Assembly: GCA_021776055.1 (NCBI GenBank)
Contig: JAJFGP010000151.1
Location: 1 to 33,858, forward strand
Direction of reading: 5' to 3'
Source: Kiloniellaceae bacterium
GTDB lineage: Bacteria > Pseudomonadota > Alphaproteobacteria > Kiloniellales > J153
DNA: 33,858 nt
In this document: positions 1 to 7,014 of the stretch, one piece after another
Numbering within the stretch: position 1 is the stretch's first letter
How the letters are laid out: every line of letters starts with the position of its first letter
Notes under the pieces: model-generated
Told to the model about the DNA's origin: nothing
Database searches by the model: none
What the model saw: the letters and a program-made list of their open reading frames with translations, nothing else
Program-made: the position numbers and the translations under genes

Positions 1-193
1 AATGCGCCCCCACCTGAAATAGCTGATTTCTTGGGCCTCGCACGGCCCAGCCTTGGGGACCCCTCAGCCCCCACCCCACCCCGTCGGAATCGTGGAAGTC
101 GCTGTCGCCACAAGACAAGACGGCCTGAGCGGGTCCAGCCACGCTCGCACCTAGGATAGCGCGCCATAGGGCGCCGAGACCGAGGGTCGCGAG
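1..193. other. Left-edge intergenic stretch upstream of metF-like gene
   Basis: No credible gene is visible here. Three small inverted repeats are present: GAAAT/ATTTC at 16-20 and 26-30, GGGCC/GGCCC at 33-37 and 44-48, and GCGCC/GGCGC at 161-165 and 170-174, the last just before the ribosome-binding region of the first gene. The first two could be the tail of a terminator of a gene lying left of the window, but no T-tract follows. I see no convincing -35/-10 pair and cannot recognise a cobalamin riboswitch. Confidence 0.4.
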
Positions 194-1168
194 ATGAATG
201 TCATGACGGACGAGGCTAGCCTTGGGGCCAGTCTGAGCGCCACGCCAGGGGCCGGCGCCGCGGGCGATGCCAAGCAGCAGATCATCGATCTGATGCGCGG
301 CTTCAGTGCCGAGACCACCCCAGGCTCGGCGGCCAAGGTGGCCGATTTTCGCGACCATCTGGCGCCCGGCACGACGGTCTATGTAACCTTCCTGTCCGGC
401 GCCAACTTCGCCGACACCGTGGCGGTCTGCAAACGACTGGCGGCGGAGGGAATGCACCCGGTGCCGCACCTCGCGGCGCGCAGCATCGCCGACAAGGCGG
501 CGCTGGAAGACGGGCTGCGCCAATTGTCGGACTCGATCGCGTTACACCAGGTCCTGGTTATCGGCGGGGCTGTGACCACGCCGGTCGGCGCTTTCGCGGA
601 TTCCATGCAGCTTCTGGAAACCGGCCTGTTCGATAAGTACGGGGTAACCACCATCGGTGTCGCCGGGCACCCGGAAGGGAGCCCGGATATTCCGGATGCG
701 GGTATCGAGCAGGCGTTGGCTTGGAAGAACGCGTTTGCCGAGCGAACCGGCGCGTCGCTTTATATCGTCACGCAATTTTGCTTCGAGGCGGCGCCGGTGA
801 TCGCCTGGGACAAGCGCCTGCGGGCGAGCGGCAACCACCTGCCGATCCATATCGGCGTGCCCGGCCTGGCGACCTTGAAGACTTTGCTGGGTCACGCCAA
901 GGCGTGCGGCATCGGCCCGTCCCTGCGCTTCCTAACGCGCCAAGCGCGCAACGTGACCAAGCTCATGACCGTCTCGGCGCCGGATCGTCTGGTGACCGAG
1001 TTAGCCGCTTACCAAGCCAGCGACCCCGATTGCGGTATCGCGGGTGTGCACGTCTATCCGCTTGGCGGTTTGCGCCGCTCGGCCCTGTGGAGTGCCGCGG
1101 TCGCCGACGGCCAGTTCACCATGAAGCGCGATGGCAAGGGCTTCACCGTCGACGTCGACCTGGGCTAA
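194..1168 (+). CDS. Methylenetetrahydrofolate reductase (MetF) family protein
   Basis: This 324-residue protein reads as a MetF-type TIM barrel that interconverts methyl- and methylene-tetrahydrofolate with a flavin in the cytoplasm. The Glu of FSAETTPGS sits where MetF carries its catalytic Glu. The stretch FLSGANFADTVAVCKRL, the HPVPHLAAR segment and the later TQFCFE motif match conserved MetF blocks. The ATG at 194 follows a GAGGG-like site at 182-186; a second ATG at 203 is possible. It heads a three-gene + strand cluster with a 'virulence factor' protein and a MetH-reactivation protein. That context fits corrinoid-dependent methyl transfer (for example from methylamines or betaines) more than methionine synthesis. 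The direction of the reaction in the cell (oxidative or reductive) is inference, and the corrinoid protein and methyltransferase are not in this window. Confidence 0.85.
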   Translation: MNVMTDEASLGASLSATPGAGAAGDAKQQIIDLMRGFSAETTPGSAAKVADFRDHLAPGTTVYVTFLSGANFADTVAVCKRLAAEGMHPVPHLAARSIADKAALEDGLRQLSDSIALHQVLVIGGAVTTPVGAFADSMQLLETGLFDKYGVTTIGVAGHPEGSPDIPDAGIEQALAWKNAFAERTGASLYIVTQFCFEAAPVIAWDKRLRASGNHLPIHIGVPGLATLKTLLGHAKACGIGPSLRFLTRQARNVTKLMTVSAPDRLVTELAAYQASDPDCGIAGVHVYPLGGLRRSALWSAAVADGQFTMKRDGKGFTVDVDLG

Positions 1169-1182
1169 TCGCGTCCCCCCCC

Positions 1183-1467
1183 ATGGCTGACTACCGGGTT
1201 CTGTATTGGCAAACCATCCCCTCGATGATCGAGGCGACCGATGGCGCCGGCAAACACAAGATACAACTCAGCGACCGCTTTCAGGCACTGATCGACGCCG
1301 CGGCCATGGCGCAGGGCATGGCCGGAACGGACGCCTATCTGGAGCAATGGCGCAAGGGTCGGGCAAAGACCCGCGAGGGCTCGGCGGAAGACGTCGCCGC
1401 CGCCGTGCAAGCCGAGCTGGAGGCAGAGTTCGCGGATATCCGTGCCGCCGCCATGGGTAAAGTTTGA
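1183..1467 (+). CDS. Small conserved 'virulence factor' family protein
   Basis: This 94-residue protein starts MADYRVLYWQTIPSMIEA and resembles the small family labelled 'virulence factor' in protein databases. The name is historical and no biochemical role is established. It has no signal peptide, membrane segment or obvious metal site; the C-terminal half is Ala/Glu-rich and probably helical. The ATG at 1183 lies 14 bases after the metF-like stop, so the two are probably co-transcribed. In many alphaproteobacteria I recall this family beside MetF-like and corrinoid-protein genes, which suggests an accessory role in the same one-carbon pathway; that is recollection and inference. Family assignment is fairly likely, function unknown. 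Confidence 0.7.
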   Translation: MADYRVLYWQTIPSMIEATDGAGKHKIQLSDRFQALIDAAAMAQGMAGTDAYLEQWRKGRAKTREGSAEDVAAAVQAELEAEFADIRAAAMGKV

Positions 1468-1498
1468 AACGCCAGCATTGCGTGTAAACTCGCGCCCT

Positions 1499-2152
1499 AT
1501 GGCTGCCAATCAAAACGATGAGACAGGACTAGGTCCGCACGGGCGGTTTGTGCCACAGGGCGTGACCATCCCAACCGACCCGTTGCTGCGCATGCAGGGC
1601 TACCGCGACCTTGCCCGTGTACGCGACCGGGTGCGGAAGATCGCCGATGAGGCGGCGGCGCAAGCGGAGAGCCTAATAACACCGGTAGCGCACTATCGGC
1701 GCGTTCCTATTGCCGAGTGCGCCGGTGCAAGCTTGCGCCTGGAGACGGGTGCCATCTTCCACAGCAACGGATTCGCCAAGGCGCTAAGCGGTTGTTCGGA
1801 GGTTGTGGCCTTTCTTCTGACCGTTGGCCCACAGATGGACGATGCGGTGGCCAAGCTAAGTGTGGACGACGATTTGGTCACGGCGTTGTTTCTGGAGATG
1901 GCCGGCTGGTTGGCCGTCGAGCGAGCGACGAAGCAGTTGGCCGTGCACCTGTGGTCACTGGCCGGCGCCGAGGGATTGCGCCTGAGCCGCCGCCTGGCGC
2001 CCGGCTACGCCGATTGGTCGCTGGCGGAGCAAAAGCCCCTCTTCGACTTGTTCGCCGGGATCGACCTGCCGATCCAACTATTGGAAAGCAGCGCCATGAT
2101 GCCGAAGAAATCCCGCTCCGGCCTGTATGGCCTGGGCGCGATGGACGTCTAA
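1499..2152 (+). CDS. Stand-alone MetH activation-domain-like (B12 reactivation) protein
   Basis: This 217-residue cytoplasmic protein resembles the C-terminal activation domain of cobalamin-dependent methionine synthase, which binds S-adenosylmethionine to reactivate oxidised cobalamin. Visible matches are the central SEVVAFLLTVGPQMD block, the AdoMet-type LAPGYADWSLAEQKPLF segment (Arg-x-x-x-Pro-Gly-Tyr) and the C-terminal ESSAMMPKKSRSGLYGLG block. There is no cobalamin-binding DxHxxG module, so the corrinoid must be on a partner. I chose ATG 1499 because it lies 31 bases after the preceding stop. The in-frame ATG at 1442 would overlap that gene and add 19 residues unlike the family. It closes the metF-like cluster and probably services a corrinoid methyltransferase encoded left of the window (inference). 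Confidence 0.75.
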   Translation: MAANQNDETGLGPHGRFVPQGVTIPTDPLLRMQGYRDLARVRDRVRKIADEAAAQAESLITPVAHYRRVPIAECAGASLRLETGAIFHSNGFAKALSGCSEVVAFLLTVGPQMDDAVAKLSVDDDLVTALFLEMAGWLAVERATKQLAVHLWSLAGAEGLRLSRRLAPGYADWSLAEQKPLFDLFAGIDLPIQLLESSAMMPKKSRSGLYGLGAMDV

Positions 2153-2317
2153 TACCAAGGATCCTGCCAGCCAGAATTCCGCATATTTTCAAATAAATCA
2201 ATGGATTGCACCTCAATCCCGGTTAACTACCACGCACTCATCTTGGCTCAACCTTTACCTGCTAAAACAACGGAGACACCTCGGGGGTTGGCTTTGCAGG
2301 CATTCGGGTGGGCGGCG

Positions 2318-2902
2318 ATGAAAATTGAGCGACGCAAGAACGGCGACACGCGCGACGGCCGGATTCGCGACGAGCTTGCCGATATTCTACGCAACGACTC
2401 GAACGGCACGCCGGTCTGCGCGCCCGACTGTCCAAAAGCGAGCCCGGAGCATTGCTCGCGCCAATGCCCCCACATCCCCATGATGATGTCCAGCGACCCC
2501 GAAAACCATCCGCTGGAGGGCCGCATCGCGCCCCTAGTCTACGAGCTGAAACGGCTCGAGGCCTTCCACCCCTGCTGGTCCTGCGAGGGCCATAACGATC
2601 CCGACGGCAAGTTATGGAAGATCCCTCGGGTCTGGTTCTACTGCAAGTCTGTGGTGCACCTGCGCGTACTTGCCAACGCGGTCATGGAGCTCCATTTAGC
2701 CAAGAAGCTGAGCGTTCCCTGGCGCGTGGTGCTGACCTTCTCCGACGAGGACAACGCGGACACCACCTTCTCGCTGGAGCCCAACCTCGACCACGAGCGC
2801 CCCCTGCTGCCTGCCCTGCAGCGCGACATCGACACGATCGCCGAGGACTTGCGCGAATTGACCCTCACCGAGGCGCGCAAGCTCTCGCGCATGGCGCGCT
2901 AA
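2318..2902 (+). CDS. Cysteine-rich conserved hypothetical protein
   Basis: I do not recognise a named family for this 194-residue protein. It has a regular Cys cluster near the N terminus (C33, C37, C45, C49: Cx3C-x7-Cx3C) and a second motif HPCWSCEGH with C85, C88 and H91, followed by C108. This looks like a zinc or iron-sulfur site. The C-terminal third is charged and helical. There is no signal peptide or membrane segment. ATG 2318 is chosen because it follows a GGGTGGG-like site at about 2306-2312; the open frame extends up to 2201 but that part is less protein-like. The stop codon directly abuts the ATG of the oxygenase-like gene, so the two are very likely translated together and act together. 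Confidence 0.7.
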   Translation: MKIERRKNGDTRDGRIRDELADILRNDSNGTPVCAPDCPKASPEHCSRQCPHIPMMMSSDPENHPLEGRIAPLVYELKRLEAFHPCWSCEGHNDPDGKLWKIPRVWFYCKSVVHLRVLANAVMELHLAKKLSVPWRVVLTFSDEDNADTTFSLEPNLDHERPLLPALQRDIDTIAEDLRELTLTEARKLSRMAR

Positions 2903-3628
2903 ATGGCGATCGACCTCGATTCCACTGCCCTCGCCGCCCTGGAGCGCGATCCAGGCACACCCATCAAGGGGCGCCTGAACGGCACGACCTATACGGCGCG
3001 GATCGCGATTCCCGACTACGGCGCGCGGATCGCGCGGCACTACGCTCAGCGCCTGAGCACGCTCGCCATGGACTTCCCGTTCCACCACTTCGGACTGTCG
3101 ATCGAGTTCGAGACACCCGTCGAGCTCTCGGTCCACGACGACGAGCGACGCCTGGACGACGGCCTGCGCGCGCTGCTCGGCCGCTTCGGTCCGCTGATGC
3201 TCAGCAACGCCTATCTTCCCGACCGTGCGCGCGAGAGTGGCCAGCGCAACGTGTTCAAGTGCTTGAGCTTCCACATCGACCGCGGCCACACCCAGGACGA
3301 CAACATCTCGCTTTTCTGGCGCGATCCCTTCGATCCGGTGCAGCGCCAGCCGCGCAGCTCCTCGACGCTGGTGCTCGCCAACACCGCCGCCTACCTTCAG
3401 GCAGTCAAGGAGGGCCACGGCAAGCACGAGTTCAAACGGCTCTACCAGCTGTTCGAGGACGAGGATATCGACCCGCTCATCGGCGAGGTGATGGTCGAAC
3501 TAGGCTGGCGCGCGCCGGAGGGCGTGGGTGAGATCTCGCTCGTCGACAATCGCACGGTGCTGCACGCCAGCTACTACGCGCGCCCCAAGTTCAAGGGCTA
3601 CCCGATCTCGGTCCGGTACCTCTTCTAG
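2903..3628 (+). CDS. Putative Fe(II)/2-oxoglutarate oxygenase-like protein
   Basis: This 241-residue protein has the facial-triad spacing of Fe(II)/2-oxoglutarate oxygenases. H124 and D126 lie in FHIDRG, H221 lies in DNRTVLHAS, and R238 lies 17 residues later in SVRYLF, a plausible 2-oxoglutarate-binding Arg. The DNRxxxHxxxY segment recalls the TauD/clavaminate-synthase group. It lacks a signal peptide and membrane segments. It begins on the base after the stop of the Cys-rich gene, so translational coupling is expected. The substrate is unknown; hydroxylation of a protein, a small molecule or something delivered by the Cys-rich partner are all possible. The family assignment rests on motif spacing only and could be wrong, but expression as a real gene is well supported by coding pattern and operon arrangement. 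Confidence 0.65.
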   Translation: MAIDLDSTALAALERDPGTPIKGRLNGTTYTARIAIPDYGARIARHYAQRLSTLAMDFPFHHFGLSIEFETPVELSVHDDERRLDDGLRALLGRFGPLMLSNAYLPDRARESGQRNVFKCLSFHIDRGHTQDDNISLFWRDPFDPVQRQPRSSSTLVLANTAAYLQAVKEGHGKHEFKRLYQLFEDEDIDPLIGEVMVELGWRAPEGVGEISLVDNRTVLHASYYARPKFKGYPISVRYLF

Positions 3629-3641
3629 ATTCTCCCGAAGT

Positions 3642-3656
3642 CGGCGCCGCGCGCCG
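3642..3656. terminator. Possible hairpin between convergent genes
   Basis: A perfect CGGCGC/GCGCCG inverted repeat with a 3-base loop sits in the 44-bp gap between the oxygenase-like gene (+) and the CWC gene (-). No T-tract follows on either strand, so its role as a terminator is only a guess from position. Confidence 0.3.
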
Positions 3657-3672
3657 TGAACCCAACTGTCGT

Positions 3673-3873
3673 TTATGAGGATACGACCGAGTCCGTATTC
3701 TTGCTCGTCAGGCATACCGGGCACACACACGACATTTGGCCGGTGCGGATGAAGAACGCTTCGTAGTCGAAGTGGCGCTCGACATTCAGGCACCAGCAGT
3801 CGGCGGTTCCCGCGCAGTTGAACGTGCGGTCGCAATTCGGACAGGTGGCCTTCGGTGGTTGCGGATCGGTCAC
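3673..3873 (-). CDS. Cysteine-rich CWC family small protein
   Basis: This protein of about 66 residues has the ordered motif of the Cys-rich CWC family: CPNC, a third Cys in FNC, the CWCL block, and the C-terminal CVCPVCL. The eight cysteines predict a small zinc-binding fold; the family has no established function. I chose the GTG at 3873 because it overlaps the stop of the cyclase gene as GTGA, a common translational-coupling arrangement. An ATG at 3903 would give 76 residues with a longer overlap. It is the last gene of the - strand run that begins with the giant RTX protein, but such proteins are found in many contexts, so the link to cAMP signalling may be incidental. Confidence 0.75.
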   Translation of the reverse strand: MTDPQPPKATCPNCDRTFNCAGTADCWCLNVERHFDYEAFFIRTGQMSCVCPVCLTSKNTDSVVSS

Positions 3874-6161
3874 TTTGTCGTTGCCTCGTGGACGCCGTCC
3901 CAATCAGGCCCGGGCGGGTTTTCGCGGAAGGCCGTGATGCGCGCCTCATAGACCTGGAAGAATTCATCCAGATCAAAGGCCTGGTCCTGAGCCCGCGCCG
4001 CCGTCAGGGCCCGCTCAGTGCCGTCCCAATCGCGGGCACGGTAGCAACTCAGCGCCTCGTCCGTGCGGGCGGTCAGCGCGCGGAATGCCGGCTCGGCCGC
4101 CAGGGCCGCATCACCCAACAGGGCAAAGATCCGCTCCGGCTCGGCCTTGCCTTTTACCCGAACGGTGTCGATCTCAAGGAAGGCGAATTTGCCGGCGGCA
4201 CCCTCGGCGGTGCTGGTACCGACGAGGATGGGAACACCGTAGCGGCTGGATTGCCCTTCCAGGCGCGATGCCAAATTCACCGGGTCGCCGAGAACCGAGT
4301 AGTCGAACCGCAAGTCCGAGCCTAAGTTGCCGACTACGCACGCGCCCGTATTGATACCGATGCCGACTCGTAGGGGAAGATAAGGCTGATCGGCCTCGGC
4401 CGCTTCCTGTATGCGGACCGCGTTCAGGCGCTGCAAGCCCGAGAGCATGGCCAACGCCGCCGCGCAGCTATTCTCGGCATGGCGGGCATCGTCGAGAGGC
4501 GCATTCCAGAAGGCCATCACCGCGTCGCCCATGTACTTGTCGATCGTGCCGTTATGATCCAGCACCGCTTGCGTAAGCGGCGTTAGAAAGCGGTTCATCA
4601 GCCGGGTCAGGCCCTGCGGATCGGCCTTGAACAGCTCGGAGATCATGGTGAAACCACGGGCATCGCAGAACAGCACTGTCATCTGCTTGCGCTCACCGCC
4701 CAGGACCAGCCGGTCGGGCTCGCGCACCAACTGTTCGACCAATGCTGGCGACAGATACTGGCTGAAGGCACCGCGCACCTGGCGCCGCCGCGCTTCCTCG
4801 CGGAAATAGTTGATGAAAATGAGAAACACATAGATCGCTAGACCAGCGACCAACGTATAGGCCACATCGAGCAGCACCCCTTCGTTGGCATAGAGAGCCC
4901 AGGACCCGGCGATCAACGCCGCAGCCAGGCCACAGCCAAGCAAAAGTGCTGTAAACGCACCGAGGATCGGCACCAACACGATCATCAGCAAGCCGGCGGT
5001 GGCGGTAAGTACCAATTCCGCGCCAAGAGCAAAATGCGGGCGGAGCAAATACGACTTGCTCAGAATCGTCTCCAGCAATTGAGCGTGGATGGCCACGCCC
5101 GGCACGGCCGCATCCAACGGTGTCGACTTGACGTCGAACAAACCGGTCGCCGAACTGCCGACCAGAACAAGTTTCCCCGCCAGCGCTCCTTGCGCTACCG
5201 CGCCCGCCAGAACGTCCTTGGCAGGGACGTATGTATCTGGATCGTTACGGGCGTAGTTCACCCATATGCGGCCATTGCGGTCGGTCGGAATCTCGATACC
5301 GGCAACGGCGATGCTGCGCACCCCCGCGGAATCCGAACGGACGAGAAAAGGACTCTGTCCCGTGGCAACGCGTAACATTTCGAGAACCAGGGTCGGCATC
5401 ACCATGCCCTCGACATTGATCAACGCGGGGACACGACGAACAATGCCGTCTTGTTCCGGCAACAGTGTGAACATCGCCCGGCCGGAGGCCGCATCTTCGA
5501 GGATTGGAATGTTGCGCACGATGCCGGGAAATTCCGGCAAGAACGGGCGCGGATCCCCACCGGTGGTGGCCATCGGCACCTCGGCGAGCGGTCGTCCCGA
5601 GTTCGGTAGCCGGCGCGGATAGCCGGACTGGCCAAGGACCACGCGGCTTTCGCGCAAGACCTGGGCCAGCGCATCGTCCGTACCCGGCAACGCCCGGAGT
5701 CGGGCACGCAACGGTTCGTCTATGCCGGTGAGAGAGTCGGCGAGGGTCGCCGGCGACAGACGATCCGCCTCAGGGAAAACCGCATCGAACCCGATCACCG
5801 CGCCGCCACCGCCATGTATGCGCCGGATCAAATCCGCCACAAGCGTCCGCGGCCAGGGCCATTGGCCGAACGCCGCCAAGCTTTCCTCGTCAATGTCGAC
5901 GACAACCACCGGCTGCGAACCCGCCTGGCGCGGTTGAATGGTTTGGTACAGATCGAATGTGCGGAGCAGTAGGGTCTCGACGGGCGCCGGATTCCAGATA
6001 CGGACCACGAGCAACGCCACCAGCAAGGCAATGCCAAGGCAGCGACCGAAGCCGATCGCGTTCAGAACGCGCCGCGTTGCGCCTACACCGCGGCGCCTGT
6101 CCTTGCTATCATTGGCGACGACGGGCACGCGGCGGCCGCCGGGTTCGAACCCGTCTGCCAT
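3870..6161 (-). CDS. CHASE2-domain class III adenylate cyclase
   Basis: This 763-residue inner-membrane protein has one N-terminal membrane helix (about residues 38-56), a periplasmic CHASE2 sensory domain to about residue 375 (PVVVVDIDEESLAAFGQWPW is typical), three further helices (about 378-450) and a cytoplasmic class III cyclase domain. Catalytic features are intact: the metal Asp in VLFCDARGFT near residue 497, D541-KYMGD with Lys542 as the adenine-selecting residue, and FDYSVLGDPVNLASR with the partner Asp and transition-state Asn/Arg. This predicts cAMP synthesis from ATP in response to an envelope signal. It lies 13 bp after the SapC-family gene and downstream of the FecR-bearing RTX gene, so it is probably in the same transcript. 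The effector of the cAMP (CRP-like or other) is not in this window. Confidence 0.93.
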   Translation of the reverse strand: MADGFEPGGRRVPVVANDSKDRRRGVGATRRVLNAIGFGRCLGIALLVALLVVRIWNPAPVETLLLRTFDLYQTIQPRQAGSQPVVVVDIDEESLAAFGQWPWPRTLVADLIRRIHGGGGAVIGFDAVFPEADRLSPATLADSLTGIDEPLRARLRALPGTDDALAQVLRESRVVLGQSGYPRRLPNSGRPLAEVPMATTGGDPRPFLPEFPGIVRNIPILEDAASGRAMFTLLPEQDGIVRRVPALINVEGMVMPTLVLEMLRVATGQSPFLVRSDSAGVRSIAVAGIEIPTDRNGRIWVNYARNDPDTYVPAKDVLAGAVAQGALAGKLVLVGSSATGLFDVKSTPLDAAVPGVAIHAQLLETILSKSYLLRPHFALGAELVLTATAGLLMIVLVPILGAFTALLLGCGLAAALIAGSWALYANEGVLLDVAYTLVAGLAIYVFLIFINYFREEARRRQVRGAFSQYLSPALVEQLVREPDRLVLGGERKQMTVLFCDARGFTMISELFKADPQGLTRLMNRFLTPLTQAVLDHNGTIDKYMGDAVMAFWNAPLDDARHAENSCAAALAMLSGLQRLNAVRIQEAAEADQPYLPLRVGIGINTGACVVGNLGSDLRFDYSVLGDPVNLASRLEGQSSRYGVPILVGTSTAEGAAGKFAFLEIDTVRVKGKAEPERIFALLGDAALAAEPAFRALTARTDEALSCYRARDWDGTERALTAARAQDQAFDLDEFFQVYEARITAFRENPPGPDWDGVHEATTK

Positions 6162-6174
6162 CCCAGCCGACTCC

Positions 6175-6939
6175 TTAAGCGTGCTTGGACATCCGAACGA
6201 AGTTGTCCATGGATGCCCAGTGCCAGTGGACCAGGCTCACCCAGCCCTGACGGCGCCACTCCAGCCACACATCGTCGGGCAATGCCTTGTACGCCTTCTC
6301 GCTGATGACGCGCAGACCGGTGAGTTGGCGCTGGGTACCGCCCTGCAGATCGACCCTTACGTTGCGGCGTTCAAGCATATCGCGCGATTTGATCTCTTCC
6401 ACAAAGGCCGCCGTCACTGGCGCTTGGGCCTGAAACGCCACACAGAAATCCAGGGCGCGCTTTGAGCGTTCGCTTGGCTGGCCGTCAACGAACAGCGGCT
6501 CCGCATCCGGACTCTCCGCTACATCCACCACCAAATCGCTGGCCATATCGATATAGAGTACCACGTCGTTTTCCGTCGCGCCGCGCCCGTTGACAAACGG
6601 ATACCGGCGTACATACGCCGGGATATACGTATCGCGCTCCCAGTTCCCCGTCGCGTCCACGAAAAGATTGTGTCCTTGGCCATGACCTAGAACAGCGATC
6701 GGCACCGCCGAATCGTCATCGGCAAAAACGATGGGGTAGTTGGCACATGCCAGGCGAAACTCCTCGGCATGCAGAACGACCGCGTGCGAGGCCGCCGAAA
6801 AGCGAAAATCGCTTGGCCGCCGCAACCCCTTGCCACTATGAGTCGAGGCGCTTAATGGCACCGGATTCTGATAGAATAGAGGCATCGACGCCGAGGCACT
6901 CTGATCACCCGGCGCGGTTTTGTCGTTGTTCTCTGGCAT
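6175..6939 (-). CDS. SapC family protein
   Basis: This 254-residue protein matches the SapC family, first named from S-layer transport work in Campylobacter. Family-like blocks include HAVVLHAEEFRLACANYPIVF, the middle region with YIPAYVRRYPF and the following FCVAFQAQAPVTAAF, and the C-terminal WLEWRRQGWVSLVHWHWASM. Position supports a secretion or surface role: it directly follows the gene for the giant RTX protein (75-bp gap) and precedes the CHASE2 cyclase (13-bp gap). It has no signal peptide or membrane segment, so it is probably cytoplasmic. The biochemical activity of the family is not established; a chaperone or regulatory role for the RTX partner is inference. Confidence 0.85.
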   Translation of the reverse strand: MPENNDKTAPGDQSASASMPLFYQNPVPLSASTHSGKGLRRPSDFRFSAASHAVVLHAEEFRLACANYPIVFADDDSAVPIAVLGHGQGHNLFVDATGNWERDTYIPAYVRRYPFVNGRGATENDVVLYIDMASDLVVDVAESPDAEPLFVDGQPSERSKRALDFCVAFQAQAPVTAAFVEEIKSRDMLERRNVRVDLQGGTQRQLTGLRVISEKAYKALPDDVWLEWRRQGWVSLVHWHWASMDNFVRMSKHA

Positions 6940-7014
6940 GTCAGGCCAGCACCTCTCTGTTAGTACCGTGGGATTTCGACAGACTACGAGTCCGCCACAA
7001 CAGCCGCCGGTCTA

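Noticed and set aside
2614-3531. 305-residue + strand open frame overlapping the Cys-rich and oxygenase-like genes
   Set aside because: Arg/Ala/Pro-rich composition of an out-of-frame shadow; it spans the junction of two better frames.
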